NCBI GenBank assembly: GCA_017941705.1
Contig: JAGAVX010000052.1
Span: 1-50,628, forward strand
DNA from: Atopobiaceae bacterium
Lineage (GTDB): Bacteria > Actinomycetota > Coriobacteriia > Coriobacteriales > Atopobiaceae
Reading direction: 5' to 3'
Length of the DNA stretch: 50,628 nucleotides
Shown here one piece after another: positions 50,257 through 50,628 of this stretch. Within the stretch, counting starts at the first letter, position 1; every line of letters begins with the position of its first letter. Position numbers and translations under genes: made by a program. The notes under the pieces are model-generated. The model did no database searches, was not told the DNA's origin, and worked only from the letters and a program-made list of their open reading frames with translations.

Positions 50257-50354
50257 GCCACCCATCGAGTATCGGAGCTCTGCGACCTGCGGTTTTGTTG
50301 TCTGAATACTCGAGGGGTATCCCAAAATTCACGCATAGCCCCAACAACGTCCAC
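50224..50354. repeat. Perfect 31-bp inverted repeat element
   Basis: Arms 50224-50254 and 50324-50354 are perfect 31-nt complements with a 69-nt interior that itself holds ATCGAGTAT / ATACTCGA. A total length of 131 bp with long terminal inverted repeats resembles a MITE or a structured RNA. No transposase is present, and no target-site duplication was identified. Confidence 0.95.
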
Positions 50355-50382
50355 GGGAGATCGTCAGATGCGCATCGTCGCT

Positions 50383-50450
50383 GTGTGGTCCAAGGGACAC
50401 GCCCCTGCACCACAGTTCTGTTGCGCCAGGGCGTGTCCCCTGGACCGCAC
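50383..50450. repeat. Family B inverted repeat
   Basis: Left arm 50383-50407 and right arm 50427-50450 pair with two mismatches and one indel. Each holds the GGGACACGCCC core, in opposite orientations. It lies between the 31-bp inverted-repeat element and the tRNA-Val promoter. Confidence 0.88.
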
Positions 50451-50491
50451 GGCCGCGCTAACTCGAGCTCAAAAGCAAATCAAAAAAGTTG

Positions 50492-50520
50492 TTGCGCTGT
50501 GCCAAGGCTTCCGCTATAGT
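50492..50520 (+). promoter_or_regulatory. Promoter of tRNA-Val
   Basis: TTGCGC (50492-50497), 17-nt spacer, TATAGT (50515-50520), with CAAAAAAGTTG directly upstream, the same layout as the tRNA-Leu promoter. Confidence 0.82.
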
Positions 50521-50553
50521 GTTCTTTGCTGCGCGAGCGGCACCCAAAGCTAA

Positions 50554-50628
50554 GGGCGTTTAGCTCAGGGGGAGAGCGCTTCCCTGACACGGAAGAGGTC
50601 ACAAGTTCAAATCTTGTAACGCCCACCA
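50554..50628 (+). tRNA. tRNA-Val (anticodon GAC)
   Basis: A 75-nt cloverleaf ending at the last base of the window: acceptor GGGCGTT pairs with AACGCCC, the anticodon loop is CTGACAC with anticodon GAC, the T arm holds AGTTCAAATCT, and CCA is encoded. Further tRNAs may follow outside the window. Confidence 0.97.

Overview
The window looks like a chromosomal segment of a high-GC, host-associated actinobacterium of the class Coriobacteriia, probably the Olsenella/Atopobium/Collinsella side (Atopobiaceae-like). This is inferred from strong G/C third-position use, a mannose-family PTS with DUF956, Opp peptide uptake, partner-switching sigma control and the character of the intergenic repeats. There is no rRNA gene to settle it. 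I annotate 45 protein genes and 5 tRNA genes. No phage, insertion sequence or CRISPR array was recognised.

Layout. 0.1-4.5 kb (minus): a MoxR-type AAA+ ATPase, a VWA protein and an ankyrin-like protein in one operon. 5-9.6 kb: UMF1-type MFS transporter, zinc-dependent phospholipase C-like protein, Vsr mismatch endonuclease, PP1-type phosphatase and a histidine phosphatase. 9.8-16.2 kb: SGNH esterase, an ATP-grasp-like protein of unknown role, dGTPase-like HD hydrolase, class-I glutamine amidotransferase-like hydrolase, RarA. 16.4-18.2 kb: DUF948 protein, RsbW-like anti-sigma factor and SigB/F-type sigma factor. 18.5-26.4 kb: alaS, ruvX, mltG, yqeG-like, aroK, a degenerate aroB-like gene, then an M24 peptidase. 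26.8-30.1 kb: mannose-type PTS (IIAB, IIC, IID) and DUF956. 30.4-32.5 kb: DUF1269-like protein, a small membrane protein, tRNA-Ala, secG. 32.6-39.0 kb: oppBCDF, a strong terminator, then oppA. 39.2-41.3 kb: YihY-type membrane protein and a sugar-binding lipoprotein. 41.6-46.5 kb: tRNA-Leu, PAS-GAF-SpoIIE phosphatase, CDF metal exporter, tRNA-Gly, tRNA-Cys, STAS-HATPase fusion. 46.7-50.6 kb: cysteine desulfurase, mnmA, small membrane protein, YbaK-type deacylase, an unknown gene and tRNA-Val.

The most striking observation is oppA (37215-39011). Its two halves are in the reverse of the usual order: after an intact lipoprotein signal, the segment that is normally C-terminal comes first and the segment that is normally N-terminal comes last, in one open frame with nothing obviously missing. 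That is a circular permutation of the SBP_bac_5 fold.

A second theme is partner switching. The sigma factor and its RsbW-like neighbour (17 kb) and the SpoIIE phosphatase (42 kb) and STAS-HATPase fusion (46 kb) form a plausible dispersed stress-response network. The RsbW-like protein has lost its ATP-site signature, while the fusion keeps it.

A third theme is intergenic repeats: family A, arrays built on GGGGACAGGC with an exact 33-bp period at four loci; family B, long inverted repeats around GGGACACGCCC at three loci; family C, GCACCTACAA palindromes; and one perfect 31-bp inverted repeat that supplies the last codons of a gene. Many spurious reading frames with repeating peptides come from family A and are not genes.
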